A stretch of DNA of 55,101 nucleotides, from assembly GCF_000167195.1 (NCBI RefSeq), contig NZ_AADV02000009.1, forward strand, positions 1-55,101. The letters are read 5' to 3'. Made by a program: the position numbers and the translations under genes. The stretch comes from Crocosphaera watsonii WH 8501. Its GTDB lineage: Bacteria; Cyanobacteriota; Cyanobacteriia; Cyanobacteriales; Microcystaceae. This document shows positions 35,782 to 44,546 of the stretch, in pieces. The notes beneath the pieces were generated by a model. The model had not been told where the DNA came from and made no database searches. It saw nothing but the letters and a program-made list of their open reading frames with translations. Position 1 is the first letter of the stretch; every line of letters begins with the position of its first letter.

Positions 35782-35818
35782 TTGACACTCTCCCGATTTG
35801 CACTCGGGAGAGTGTCAA
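35782..35818. repeat. Perfect palindrome TTGACACTCTCCCGA / TCGGGAGAGTGTCAA (IS605-type palindrome)
   Basis: Arms of 15 bp (35782-35796, 35804-35818) with a 7-nt loop. GACACTC...GAGTGTC palindromes occur at ends of cyanobacterial IS200/IS605-like elements and in palindrome-associated non-autonomous elements. It abuts the truncated plsC fragment, so it may be a scar of transposition. Confidence 0.75.
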
Positions 35819-35839
35819 TTAATGGTACAAAGTGCATCG

Positions 35840-36427
35840 TTATCGGTTATTGGCAACTGGTACAGTAGAGTCTGCACAGCTTAAGGATAGCTCAGTGCTT
35901 GAGCTTAAATCTTTGGGTCTAGCGACTTTAGGATCGCCGGGCCGTCTGCGTCCTGTTTCTTTGGTTTGACAGATAATTGTGACAATTTCCCCTTTCTGAG
36001 TCTCATTATCTTTGGCTTTTTCAGGAGACTTCATGAAAACACCCCCAACATACCCTGTCAGTTTGTTAGCGATGGGATTGTCAGACGGTTGAACGTAAAT
36101 GTAAGCACCTTGAAAACTGGTGCGAACAGCGTAATTAAAGGTAGAAGGCAAAGTTAGGTTATGATCTTCAGCTATCTTATCAATAACAACCTCAAATTCC
36201 CCATTTTCTTGGTAATACGAGCGTTGTGCGGCAGTCATCTTGGTGATGATTTCCAGGGCGGTTGCTTGAGCTTGTTTCACCTGTTCCTTTTCGCTCAACA
36301 CTGGTTGTTGTTCAATCTTTTCTTCTGCTTGGGTTTGAGCAGGGATTGCAACTAAACTTGTTCCTAATAATAAACTGGCTACAGTTGCGGTTAACCATCT
36401 CTGTTTGTTTGTTAATGCTTGGACCAT
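35840..36427 (-). CDS. Type IV pilin-like G/H-domain protein
   Basis: This 195-residue exported protein has a signal peptide (hydrophobic core about 12-27, ending TQAEE), a helical stretch (QAQATALEIITKMTAAQRSYY, a little like pilin alpha1) and a small beta domain including VQPSDNPIANKLTGYVGGVF. This matches the cyanobacterial pilin G/H family as I remember it. It lacks the prepilin peptidase site, so it is probably not a pilus subunit. The function is unknown. Confidence 0.75.
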   Translation of the reverse strand: MVQALTNKQRWLTATVASLLLGTSLVAIPAQTQAEEKIEQQPVLSEKEQVKQAQATALEIITKMTAAQRSYYQENGEFEVVIDKIAEDHNLTLPSTFNYAVRTSFQGAYIYVQPSDNPIANKLTGYVGGVFMKSPEKAKDNETQKGEIVTIICQTKETGRRRPGDPKVARPKDLSSSTELSLSCADSTVPVANNR

Positions 36428-36655
36428 TGTTTGCTCTCCTTATTTAAAATTACTTGGCTAATGGCTTCGATTGAAACAGACGAAAGTAAAAAATACGGTA
36501 AAACCACCCTCTATTGATATCATTTTTATTGTTTTAGATAATGAAGGTGGAACGGACAAAATCCATCTACTATTAATGAATTTTGACCTATATAGATATG
36601 AATTGTTCCACCTCAAGGAAAACTATAGTTAAACCCTGTCGTTAACAAAGGGGTT

Positions 36656-37552
36656 TTATTGAAAAAGAAGAGAGTTTAGCCAGTTTAAAATTAATTCATT
36701 GACTTGTTGTGGTCTTTCGTCGTGGGGACAATGGCCAGCGTTTTCGATGGGATGAAAAATGGTATTCTGTCCATTTTCTGCCCGTTCCTGGTAAATTTTT
36801 GACCCAGCAATAGGAGTCCAAGGATCATCACTTCCCCATAAAACCAAAAGAGGTTGGTTGATGTGGGGTAATAAACTGTTAGGATGGGGCCCAGGAGGAG
36901 CAGTTAATACCGAAGCAAACACTTTTTGCGCCCCAGGATCACAAGAGGGTTCATAGAGAATGTCGACTAATTCATCAGTGACTGCGTTGCGATCGCTATA
37001 AACTTGGTGAAGGGTGCGACGAATGCGGTGTTTTTGACGAATACGGTTAAAAATAAAGTTTCCCGTCAGGGATGAATTGACTAATTTCGTAAAGCTTCCC
37101 ATAATAAATCTGAGGGGAAGATTCAACTCATCGGGACGATGGTTCAAGCCACCGGCACAGTTAATTAAGACACCCCCTTGACTAATCTGGGGATAATCAG
37201 CCAAAATCATTAATACTAATAAACCACCGATGGAGTTGCCTACAAAAACTGTTGGTTCATTGATATGGTCTTGCCAGAAATCTTTAATTAGATCCCGCCA
37301 TAATTCTATGGTATAGTCTAATGGAGGTTTATCGGAACCCCCAAAACCCAATAAGTCTAGGGCATAAACGCGATAATTTTCTTGGGCTAAATGAGAAATA
37401 TTTTTGCGCCAATGACCGAGGGATGCACCAAAACCATGAATCAATAGTAAGGGTTTTCCTTGTCCTTTGACGGTATACTTGATGCGATGACCTTGCCAAT
37501 ACCAATAGTAGGTTTCTAGGGGTTTGCTTGATGAGGATTCTGTAGTGATCAT
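36656..37552 (-). CDS. Alpha/beta fold hydrolase (plastid/cyanobacterial type)
   Basis: This 298-residue protein has the oxyanion motif LLIHGFGASLGHWRKN, the nucleophile Ser in VFVGNSIGGLLVL, the acid in VLWGSDDPWTPI and His in ENAGHCPHDERP. It resembles the cyanobacterial group related to plant chloroplast hydrolases, which includes pheophytinase-like enzymes; the substrate cannot be deduced. Complete and monocistronic. Confidence 0.85.
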   Translation of the reverse strand: MITTESSSSKPLETYYWYWQGHRIKYTVKGQGKPLLLIHGFGASLGHWRKNISHLAQENYRVYALDLLGFGGSDKPPLDYTIELWRDLIKDFWQDHINEPTVFVGNSIGGLLVLMILADYPQISQGGVLINCAGGLNHRPDELNLPLRFIMGSFTKLVNSSLTGNFIFNRIRQKHRIRRTLHQVYSDRNAVTDELVDILYEPSCDPGAQKVFASVLTAPPGPHPNSLLPHINQPLLVLWGSDDPWTPIAGSKIYQERAENGQNTIFHPIENAGHCPHDERPQQVNELILNWLNSLLFQ

Positions 37553-37737
37553 GAGCCGTTTATTAAAAGGTTATAAAATGTTATCTTTATTACCCATAAT
37601 ATAACTCATTTTGCCAAAAATGTATAAAAAGAGAACTAACGAAGTCAGATTTTTCTCACTCCTAAGTTGACAATATTAGTAAACAAGCGGCAGAATAAAA
37701 TAAGATGACAATAATTTTACATGACAAAACACAAGCA

Positions 37738-37783
37738 ATTGAATAGGGGATATTATTACTAAAAAATCCCTCCCCAATTCAAT
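37738..37783 (-). terminator. Likely terminator of rpmB
   Basis: ATTGAATAGGGGA (37738-37750) pairs with TCCCCAATTCAAT (37771-37783) with one mismatch. On the minus strand it begins about 15 bp past the rpmB stop; a T-run (GATTTTTTAG) lies within the loop. Confidence 0.6.
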
Positions 37784-37797
37784 AATATCTGCTAAGA

Positions 37798-38034
37798 TTA
37801 CATTTTATTCAAGTTAATGCCAGCCTCTTTGGCCATAGCATTTAACCCTTTCTTTTCTAGGGTCTTAATGGCTTTGGTGGATAGACGTAACTTAACCCAA
37901 CGGTTGCCTTCGGGCCACCATACCCTTTTCCATTGTAAGTTAGCTTCTTGTAATTTTTTGGTGCGACGGTGAGAGTGGGAGACCGCAAAAGCATTATTCG
38001 CTTTTTTGCCAGTGAGTTGACATCTACGGGACAT
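37798..38034 (-). CDS. rpmB: 50S ribosomal protein L28
   Basis: The 78-residue basic protein begins [20 protein letters not shown] and has the family stretch [20 protein letters not shown] and [18 protein letters not shown]. Length and both ends are normal. Structural protein of the large ribosomal subunit. Confidence 0.97.
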   Translation of the reverse strand: MSRRCQLTGKKANNAFAVSHSHRRTKKLQEANLQWKRVWWPEGNRWVKLRLSTKAIKTLEKKGLNAMAKEAGINLNKM

Positions 38035-38121
38035 TTCTAACCTCCTAGTTGATACAATCTGGTCTGATCTTTAATAGTAGCAAACTCTGGAAGGGTTTTC
38101 TGTCACATCAGACAAAATAGA

Positions 38122-38153
38122 GGTCAACACTTCGACTTCCCTCAGTGTTGACC
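38122..38153 (-). terminator. Hairpin terminator between the peroxiredoxin gene and rpmB
   Basis: GGTCAACACT (38122-38131) and AGTGTTGACC (38144-38153) form a perfect 10-bp stem with a 12-nt loop, followed on the minus strand by TCTATTTTGTC. It lies about 30 bp after the peroxiredoxin stop. Confidence 0.7.
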
Positions 38154-38181
38154 CCAACAAGGCAAGAAAACAAAAATAATC

Positions 38182-38817
38182 CTATTTATTGGGTTGAGGG
38201 GTCATGCGTAAATAGGGTTTAACTTCTGTAACTCCCTTGGAAAACTTCTGTTTTGCTTCTTCTGTGGAAATGGAGGGAACAACCACACAATCATCTCCAT
38301 CTTTCCAGTTAGCAGGAGTAGCCACTTGATGGTAATCGGTTAGTTGTAAAGAATCAATTACCCGTAAGATTTCATCAAAATTACGTCCTGTACTAGCAGG
38401 ATAGGTTAAACTGAGGCGTAATTTCTTGTTAGGGTCGATAATAAAGACAGAACGAATGGTGAGATTATTCAGGGAGTTCGGATGAATCATCCCGTATAAG
38501 TCCGCTACTTTGCGATCGGGATCGGCAATAATAGGATAGTTAACGGTGGTGTTTTGGGTTTCGTTAATGTCATTAATCCAACCTTTATGGGAGTCCACGC
38601 TATCCACACTCAAGGCTAGAACCTTAACGTTACGTTTTTCAAATTCCGGTTTAAGACTGGCTACTGTGCCTAGTTCTGTGGTACAAACCGGTGTATAATC
38701 GGCAGGATGGGAGAAAAGAACAACCCAACTGTCTCCAGCCCAACTATGAAAAGAAATAGAACCTTCGCTGGTATCTTGGGTAAAATCGGGTACTGTGTCA
38801 CCAAGTTGAAGAGCCAT
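38182..38817 (-). CDS. 1-Cys peroxiredoxin (Prx6 type)
   Basis: Reduces hydrogen peroxide and organic peroxides in the cytosol. The 211-residue protein has the peroxidatic Cys45 in HPADYTPVCTTELG and the long C-terminal region of the Prx6 class (NWKDGDDCVVVPSIS.EEAK, then PYLRMTPQPNK). The second Cys (in DDCVVV) sits where Prx6 members commonly carry one. Complete and single. Confidence 0.94.
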   Translation of the reverse strand: MALQLGDTVPDFTQDTSEGSISFHSWAGDSWVVLFSHPADYTPVCTTELGTVASLKPEFEKRNVKVLALSVDSVDSHKGWINDINETQNTTVNYPIIADPDRKVADLYGMIHPNSLNNLTIRSVFIIDPNKKLRLSLTYPASTGRNFDEILRVIDSLQLTDYHQVATPANWKDGDDCVVVPSISTEEAKQKFSKGVTEVKPYLRMTPQPNK

Positions 38818-38946
38818 ATTTGTAACTTCCTATACAATTTCAAAGCAGTAACTACATTATTATCACGAGAATTTAGGAATATAGTTAAATTTTATACATT
38901 TATAACAATTGTCAGTGATCAGTGAGCAGTTACCAGTGATCAGTTA

Positions 38947-39747
38947 TTATTGCAAACGACAAAGATAATAAAGCCACATATCACTGCAAGAGATTCTATC
39001 ATGGTTTGTAGTTAGTTCTAAGCCGTTTTTCCAAGAATAGACTTTAATATCATTAAATATTGGTTCTAGTTGTTTAATTTGTTCTGAGGCACGAATATAA
39101 TAAGTTCTGAGACGAAAATTATGGGATTCATCCCGAAGAATTGCATAACTATTTTCTTTGATGCTTTGATAACTAATCCCACCATTAAAACCACGCAAAA
39201 AAGCAAACATAACCAAATCAATGTATGTTTTAAAAATATTTAAACTCAGATGAGATTGCCAATTAAATGATTGTTCTATGGCTTGAAGATTATGACTAGA
39301 AAAAAAGAAATAGGCTCCAGATTTACCTACACGATTAATTTCTTGTAATACTTTTAATCTGTCTTCATGGGAAATATAATCAATACCGTTGAAACTAAAT
39401 AAAATTAAATCAAAAGAATTATCGGCAAATTGACTTAATTTTCTAGCATCTCCTACTATTAATTTTATGGAGGGATAATAAGGACTAAATCTTTGTTGAC
39501 AAGCTTCAATCATACTAGAAGAATAATCCACCCCAATATAATCTTTAACCAGAGGAAAAAAATGTTTTGTCGTCCGCCCTCCTCCTACCCCTAAATCAAG
39601 CATTTTCATGTTTGACAATTGATTTCTAAGCAGCTTAATCAGGGTTTCTTCTGCTGGCTGTAATTGCTGTAAATATTGATAATAATTAACCACATCTGAG
39701 GTTGAATAAGTCTGAAAATTTTTATCTTTAATCATATTTAATACCAT
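38947..39747 (-). CDS. Class I SAM-dependent methyltransferase
   Basis: The 266-residue protein shows motif I KMLDLGVGGGRTTKHFF, strand-2 acid DYIGVDYSSSMIEA, motif II LIVGDARKLSQFADNSFDLI and motif III INRVGKSGAYFFFSSH. It is a Methyltransf_11/25-type enzyme of unknown acceptor. Starts at 39732 (MIKDKNFQ) or 39747 are both possible. Just downstream is a run of CAGTGATCAGT-type repeats at about 38912-38943. Confidence 0.82.
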   Translation of the reverse strand: MVLNMIKDKNFQTYSTSDVVNYYQYLQQLQPAEETLIKLLRNQLSNMKMLDLGVGGGRTTKHFFPLVKDYIGVDYSSSMIEACQQRFSPYYPSIKLIVGDARKLSQFADNSFDLILFSFNGIDYISHEDRLKVLQEINRVGKSGAYFFFSSHNLQAIEQSFNWQSHLSLNIFKTYIDLVMFAFLRGFNGGISYQSIKENSYAILRDESHNFRLRTYYIRASEQIKQLEPIFNDIKVYSWKNGLELTTNHDRISCSDMWLYYLCRLQ

Positions 39748-39854
39748 CTTTTACATTGCACTGTTTCCTATGAATAAGAACAGATTTCTAATTTTTACCT
39801 GCTAAAATCATCAGAATAAACTAATTTAAAACCATAAACAAAGTGGGGTGAGGA

Positions 39855-40874
39855 ATGAAACTACTAAAAAGTTTTTTATGGGGACTGCTTGTTTCTCAAA
39901 CCGTAGGAGTTGCTGTTGATGCCAATGATCTCGAATATTGGGACTTTGATGTTCGTCAAAATAGGGTAGAAATCGTCACAGAAGAGGGGGTTAGACCCAA
40001 AGCTTCCATGATTGCTAACCCCACCCGTCTCATTATCGATTTACCTGGGGTTAACTTAGGAAAACCAAGCATTTCCCAAGATAAGATCAGTGGTTACGTC
40101 AAAGAGGTTCGAGTTGGCCAGTTTGATCCTTATACCACTCGTATTGTAGTGGAATTGGGGGAAGAATATTCTATGCGTCCTTGGGAAGTGAAGGTGCGCA
40201 GTTTAGCAAATAACCGTTGGTATGTGCAGTTATCGGACTTTCAACCCCATTCTGTCTATTCTTTGCCAGCTGAAGAGGCACCGGTTGCTATTATCGTACC
40301 TTTACCTAAACCAGGTGGTCCGAGTTATGGGAGTCGTGGCCGTTATACGGTGGTGATCGATCCTGGCCACGGAGGGCGAGATCCTGGGGCGATCGGATTA
40401 GGGGGATTGCAGGAAAAACGGGTGGTTTTGTCGATTTCGGCTGAAGTTGCCAAAATTTTAAGGCAACGGGGTTTTAACGTCGTTATGACCCGTTCTGGGG
40501 ACTCTTTTGTCTCCTTGAGTGGACGGGTACAAAAGGCGGAAAATAGTAACGCCAATGTGTTTGTTAGTATCCATGCTAATGCGGTAGGGGGTAATAAAAC
40601 TCAGGTGAATGGTATGGAAACTTTTTATTTTTCTTCTGGTTATCGTTTAGCTTTGAGTATCCATCGTAATATTGTGCGCGGGGTGACTATAGCTAGAAAT
40701 AGGGGTGTGAAACAAGCACGGTTTTATGTGTTAAGAAAAACCTCTATGCCGGCCGCTTTGGTGGAAGTTGGTTTTGTTACGGGTAGCGTGGATAATCGTA
40801 ATTTAAACAGTGCTAGTTATCGTCAGAAAATGGCTGAGGCGATCGCTGATGGGATTACGGAATATTTACGATAG
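39855..40874 (+). CDS. N-acetylmuramoyl-L-alanine amidase with AMIN domain (AmiC-like)
   Basis: Periplasmic enzyme that cuts the amide between MurNAc and L-Ala during cell separation. The 339-residue protein has a signal peptide (about 1-23), an AMIN septum-targeting domain (about 28-130, RLIIDLPGVNLG) and an Amidase_3 domain (about 164-339). Zinc ligands are His172 (DPGHGG), Glu187 (LQEKRV) and His240 (VSIHAN), with catalytic Glu304 (ALVEVGF). Confidence 0.93.
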   Translation: MKLLKSFLWGLLVSQTVGVAVDANDLEYWDFDVRQNRVEIVTEEGVRPKASMIANPTRLIIDLPGVNLGKPSISQDKISGYVKEVRVGQFDPYTTRIVVELGEEYSMRPWEVKVRSLANNRWYVQLSDFQPHSVYSLPAEEAPVAIIVPLPKPGGPSYGSRGRYTVVIDPGHGGRDPGAIGLGGLQEKRVVLSISAEVAKILRQRGFNVVMTRSGDSFVSLSGRVQKAENSNANVFVSIHANAVGGNKTQVNGMETFYFSSGYRLALSIHRNIVRGVTIARNRGVKQARFYVLRKTSMPAALVEVGFVTGSVDNRNLNSASYRQKMAEAIADGITEYLR

Positions 40875-40907
40875 AATATCAGAAGATGAAATAAGCAGCA
40901 ATTAAGA

Positions 40908-40953
40908 TAGACTATCAAAAGAAAATATCAAGTTTTATGTAGCAGATAGTCTA
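40908..40953. other. Inverted repeat TAGACTATC ... GATAGTCTA
   Basis: Perfect 9-bp arms (40908-40916, 40945-40953) in the 140-bp gap between the amidase gene and the IrrE-PIN pair. It could be the terminator of the amidase gene or an operator of the following module. Confidence 0.45.
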
Positions 40954-41014
40954 ATTTAAGTAATATTATACTAATGTATAAAGCATTGTCTTTCCCAAAA
41001 AGGAGGGTAAAAAA

Positions 41015-42010
41015 ATGGGACAAACCCTTACTATGTCAGCCCTCTATAAAAAACTGACTACATTTGGACTCAATAAAAAATATATCCGAGAATATGGTTT
41101 ACCGAGTTGGTGGGATGATGAACTTAATGATAAACCTTTTGCTGTGTTAGAGGGGGCGGGTTACATAGCTGATAATTTCAATATAGATTTAAAATCCTTA
41201 TTAACCCCTGGAGAAGAGGTTAAATTTAATACTTTACCTCTTCCTAAATTTAAACAGCATAACAGTAAAAATAAAGAACATCCTCATCTTGCTCAAACAT
41301 TGGCTAGTCGGGTAGCTGAATTAATTTCCTATGGGAGTAATATTGAATATAAGAACTTAGCTAATGATGCTCAAATGATTAGAGAAGAAATTTTAAGTAA
41401 TCATAAGACAGTTAGTTTAGAATCTCTTTTAGATTATTGTTGGAGTAAAGGCATAGCAGTGGGATATTTTAATAATTTTCCTAAGAAAATTAAGAAATTT
41501 GCTGGATTAATTCAATGGCAAGAAACTTTTCCCGTTATTATTCTTAGTGCAAAACATACACATAGGGCAAAATTTACCTTTGACTTAGCCCATGAATTAG
41601 GACATTTAGCATTAGGACATTTAGAAAAAGGGGTTTTAGTTGACGAAGAAATTGAATTTAATTCTAACGATAATGAAGAACAACAAGCTAATGAATTTGC
41701 TGTTCAATTATTGTTAGATAAGTATGATAACCACTTAGGGAAACATAAATTTCAAAATGCTGAACGTCTTACTCGATACGTTTGTAAAATTCTTATTCCT
41801 AAACTTCCCAATATCCAACCAGATGCAATCATTCTTAACTATGGATGGCATAATAAAAATTGTTTTCGTCAAGCTATGGCTGCTTTAAATATACTAGAAG
41901 TGTCAACTGATGGACAAAAACTTATTAATAAGTATTTAGCAGATAATTTAGACTGGGATATGTTTAGTGATGAAACCTATGAATATTTAGAGAAAGCTTT
42001 AGGAGTTTAA
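41015..42010 (+). CDS. ImmA/IrrE-family zinc metallopeptidase with N-terminal helical domain
   Basis: The 331-residue protein has the gluzincin-like site FDLAHELGHLALGHLEK (His193, Glu194, His197) and a downstream Glu in DNEEQQANEFAVQLLL (about 221-227) as likely third ligand. The first roughly 65 residues (KKYIREYGLPSWWDDELNDK) form a helical, XRE-like region seen in a subset of these proteins. Relatives (ImmA, IrrE/PprI) cleave repressors to switch on mobile elements or DNA-damage responses. The ribosome site AAGGAGGG 8 bp before ATG is unusually strong for a cyanobacterium. Forms a unit with the PIN-like gene 2 bp downstream. Confidence 0.85.
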   Translation: MGQTLTMSALYKKLTTFGLNKKYIREYGLPSWWDDELNDKPFAVLEGAGYIADNFNIDLKSLLTPGEEVKFNTLPLPKFKQHNSKNKEHPHLAQTLASRVAELISYGSNIEYKNLANDAQMIREEILSNHKTVSLESLLDYCWSKGIAVGYFNNFPKKIKKFAGLIQWQETFPVIILSAKHTHRAKFTFDLAHELGHLALGHLEKGVLVDEEIEFNSNDNEEQQANEFAVQLLLDKYDNHLGKHKFQNAERLTRYVCKILIPKLPNIQPDAIILNYGWHNKNCFRQAMAALNILEVSTDGQKLINKYLADNLDWDMFSDETYEYLEKALGV

Positions 42011-42012
42011 AA

Positions 42013-42708
42013 TTGCCAGGTTTTTACTGTTTGGATAATGACATTATTTTTAAACTTGCTACTTATGATCTTTTTAATGATACCCTTCAATCTCTTGATA
42101 TTGAAAAAAATCATATTTATATTCTTGACATTTTTAAATACCAGTGCAGGAAAAAAATTAAGCGTGAGAGAGGGAATAAACCTAATAATATTGAAAAATA
42201 TGATAGAAAAAAAGCTTTAGATATCACCAAAAATTATCAAACTATCTCAGAACGAAATCTTATTGATTTTGAGCAAAATATTTATACTAAATTGATAGAC
42301 TATAGTAAACTAAATCAGCAGGGAAATAATAAAATTGATAAAGGAGAAGCTATTTTAATTAGTTATGTCTGCTCTCTTAATCAACAGGAAAATGATAATT
42401 ATTTATTAACAGGAGATAAACGCTGTTTAAGAGCATTGAGGAATTCAGGAATGACTGATATTATAGAACGTCTTCAAGGTAGAGTATGGTGTTTAGAACA
42501 ACTAATTTTGAAAAATATTGAACAATTTGGCTTTAACTTAATTCAATCTAAAATTTACCAAAAAAATAATTGTGATATGAACATAAAATTTATCTTTGGT
42601 TATAGTGAAACAGCATCAGAAGATGAAGTTACAGAACTTTTAAAACAAGAAATTATAGACTTAAAAAAGGAAACAAGAAACCTCCTGTATCCTTATCCCG
42701 ATGATTAA
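42013..42708 (+). CDS. PIN-like domain protein, partner of the IrrE-type peptidase
   Basis: The 231-residue protein reads FYCLDNDIIFKLATYDLF, IDKGEAILISYVCS and LLTGDKRCLRAL. The acidic set Asp8/Asp10, Asp109/Glu112 and Asp135 fits a PIN-like Mg-dependent nuclease. It starts at TTG (42013) with GGAG 8 bp before it and only 2 bp after the peptidase stop, so the two are surely co-translated. The family is not a standard VapC (longer, basic insert about 45-75). Role unknown. Confidence 0.72.
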   Translation: MPGFYCLDNDIIFKLATYDLFNDTLQSLDIEKNHIYILDIFKYQCRKKIKRERGNKPNNIEKYDRKKALDITKNYQTISERNLIDFEQNIYTKLIDYSKLNQQGNNKIDKGEAILISYVCSLNQQENDNYLLTGDKRCLRALRNSGMTDIIERLQGRVWCLEQLILKNIEQFGFNLIQSKIYQKNNCDMNIKFIFGYSETASEDEVTELLKQEIIDLKKETRNLLYPYPDD

Positions 42709-42733
42709 GCAGTTACAAATTATCAGTTATTAT

Positions 42734-43000
42734 TTATTCAACAACAACACACCATTCGTGTAATTCATATTTAACACAATGGTTAACAATTAGGGGATCT
42801 TGTTTAACGATCGCTTGTGCTTCTTCTAAGGAATCTGCTTTAAATAATAACATTCCTCCCCCATATTCTCCCCAATATCCCGTTTTAGCTTCGTGTCCTT
42901 CGTTAATTAATTCTTGGACATATTGTTTATGATCAGGGACATATTGATCAAATGTCTTCTTGTCGACAATTCCTGCTTCAATTTTAGCAAACCAAGCCAT
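42734..43000 (-). CDS. YciI-family small protein
   Basis: This 88-residue alpha/beta protein has VPDHKQYVQELINEG near residues 21-35, a KTGYWGEYGGGMLLFKA stretch and EEAQAIVKQDPLIVN, which is the YCII-related dimeric ferredoxin-like fold. These proteins often carry a catalytic His/Asp pair (here within VPDHKQY). The physiological role is unknown. Convergent with the PIN-like gene. Confidence 0.88.
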   Translation of the reverse strand: MAWFAKIEAGIVDKKTFDQYVPDHKQYVQELINEGHEAKTGYWGEYGGGMLLFKADSLEEAQAIVKQDPLIVNHCVKYELHEWCVVVE

Positions 43001-43048
43001 AGTAAAAATAAAAATAATTAGGTATCTGGACTCATACTCTATATTATA

Positions 43049-43864
43049 TCATATTAATTTAATAAGTAAAAAAGTAACATCATAACTTACCTCTACTTGA
43101 TCAGGATAACACTGAGAATTCCAATAATTAATTAATCGTTTCATCTCAGGGATTGATAATTTTTCTTGCTTTAAATTTAGTCCTGCACCGATAATCTTAA
43201 GACTTCTGAAAAAATCGGCAGCATTTTCATAATTCATGGTATAATCACCCTCCAGCAGATGAATTTTATGGGGTGGAATAGATAGTTTTCTGATTACTTC
43301 TTCAGTATTTGGTAATTGATTTCTGGTAAAGGGTAAATTTAACTCTTGACACATCTTTTTCCATTCAGGAAAACTGCGATGGTTGGGAAAAGCTAATAAT
43401 AATATTCCTCCTGGTTGCAACATATTAATTAAACGGTTTAAACTATTAACAATGTCTTCAAACCATTGCACAGTAAAGCTACTAATAATAGCAGCATAGG
43501 TATGAGGCTCTGCTTTTACTCTTTCTCCATCTATTTTTCTGAACTGAATTAACTCTTTTTCTGCTTCGGAAATTTGTAGATTATTTGCACAATAATTGAG
43601 CATTTCTTCAGAAATATCAATAATATCAAAAAAGTGATCAGGAAACTGTTTAATAAGTCCCTTAGTTACAAAACCTGTCCCACAACCAATTTCTAAAATT
43701 GTACCTTTCGGCAGAGAAATAACAGAGTTTTTTGCTATTTCTAATAACTTTTCGGCACTTTCTTTTTGAACTTGGGAATGAGATAAATAATTAGCAACTC
43801 CTTTACTAAAATTGTTTGCTATTGCATCTTTTTTGGATGAGTTAGCAACTTTAATTATCGCCAT
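43049..43864 (-). CDS. bioC: Malonyl-ACP O-methyltransferase BioC
   Basis: BioC methylates malonyl-ACP so the fatty acid system can build pimeloyl-ACP methyl ester for biotin. The 271-residue protein has motif I GTILEIGCGTGFVTKGL, strand-2 acid FFDIIDISEEML, and the BioC-typical SSFTVQWFEDIVNSLNRL. Its start overlaps the end of the upstream esterase gene by 14 bp, placing it third in a biotin operon. Confidence 0.92.
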   Translation of the reverse strand: MAIIKVANSSKKDAIANNFSKGVANYLSHSQVQKESAEKLLEIAKNSVISLPKGTILEIGCGTGFVTKGLIKQFPDHFFDIIDISEEMLNYCANNLQISEAEKELIQFRKIDGERVKAEPHTYAAIISSFTVQWFEDIVNSLNRLINMLQPGGILLLAFPNHRSFPEWKKMCQELNLPFTRNQLPNTEEVIRKLSIPPHKIHLLEGDYTMNYENAADFFRSLKIIGAGLNLKQEKLSIPEMKRLINYWNSQCYPDQVEVSYDVTFLLIKLI

Positions 43865-44546
43865 GATTGTCTATTTCTCCTAATGTTTGATTTACAATAG
43901 ATAAGCAAGATTTTAGATGAGTAAAAGGTAAGCAGTGTCCAGCATCCTCAATTTCGTAATATTGACTATTTTTGCTCACCTTTTTGTAAAATTCTTGAGA
44001 ATAAGATACAAGAAAAATTCTGTCTTTTGAGCCATGAATTATATTAATTTTGGGTATTTTTTCTAGAATATTTATATCTAATTTGGCTTTATTTAATAGT
44101 TTTAAATCTTCTTCTAACCTTTCCCTGTTAAAGTTTTGCTCCTCAGTTTCAATATAAGGAGAAGGATAATAACATTTTTTATAGAAAGATTTTAAAACAT
44201 TTTTTGGGTTATTTTTAAACTCATCTATCATCAATTTTAGTCCATATTTTGTTCTTTTTCTTGACTTTTCATTGTCAGGATGAAATTCAGAAAAACTATT
44301 GAATAAGATTAGGATGTTAGCTTTTTTTAGTATTTCTCTGGGACATAAATGTAAGCCAAAAGAATGAGCAAAAATGATTTTATTTAGCTCATTATCTGTA
44401 AATTCTGGATAAATTTCGTCTTGAAAATATCCTCTATCATAGGTTTTAAATTGAAAATTACTTGATAATATCTCCTGCCATTGTTCCCAACAGTTTCTAT
44501 CAAAACCCCAACCATGATAAGCGATAATTTCTCCTTTAAGACTCAT
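43851..44546 (-). CDS. Pimeloyl-ACP methyl ester esterase (BioH-replacing alpha/beta hydrolase)
   Basis: Removes the methyl group added by BioC. The 231-residue protein begins MSLKGEIIAYHGWGFDRNCW, has the nucleophile Ser in IIFAHSFGLHLCP, an acid in NIIHGSKDRIF and His in IEDAGHCLPFTH. It sits between bioF and bioC, with 11-bp and 14-bp overlaps, which strongly supports the role. It is not a close BioH; BioG, BioV and BioK are alternatives. The start used is the ATG overlapping the bioF stop; an upstream one would extend 22 residues into bioF. Confidence 0.8.
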   Translation of the reverse strand: MSLKGEIIAYHGWGFDRNCWEQWQEILSSNFQFKTYDRGYFQDEIYPEFTDNELNKIIFAHSFGLHLCPREILKKANILILFNSFSEFHPDNEKSRKRTKYGLKLMIDEFKNNPKNVLKSFYKKCYYPSPYIETEEQNFNRERLEEDLKLLNKAKLDINILEKIPKINIIHGSKDRIFLVSYSQEFYKKVSKNSQYYEIEDAGHCLPFTHLKSCLSIVNQTLGEIDNHGDN

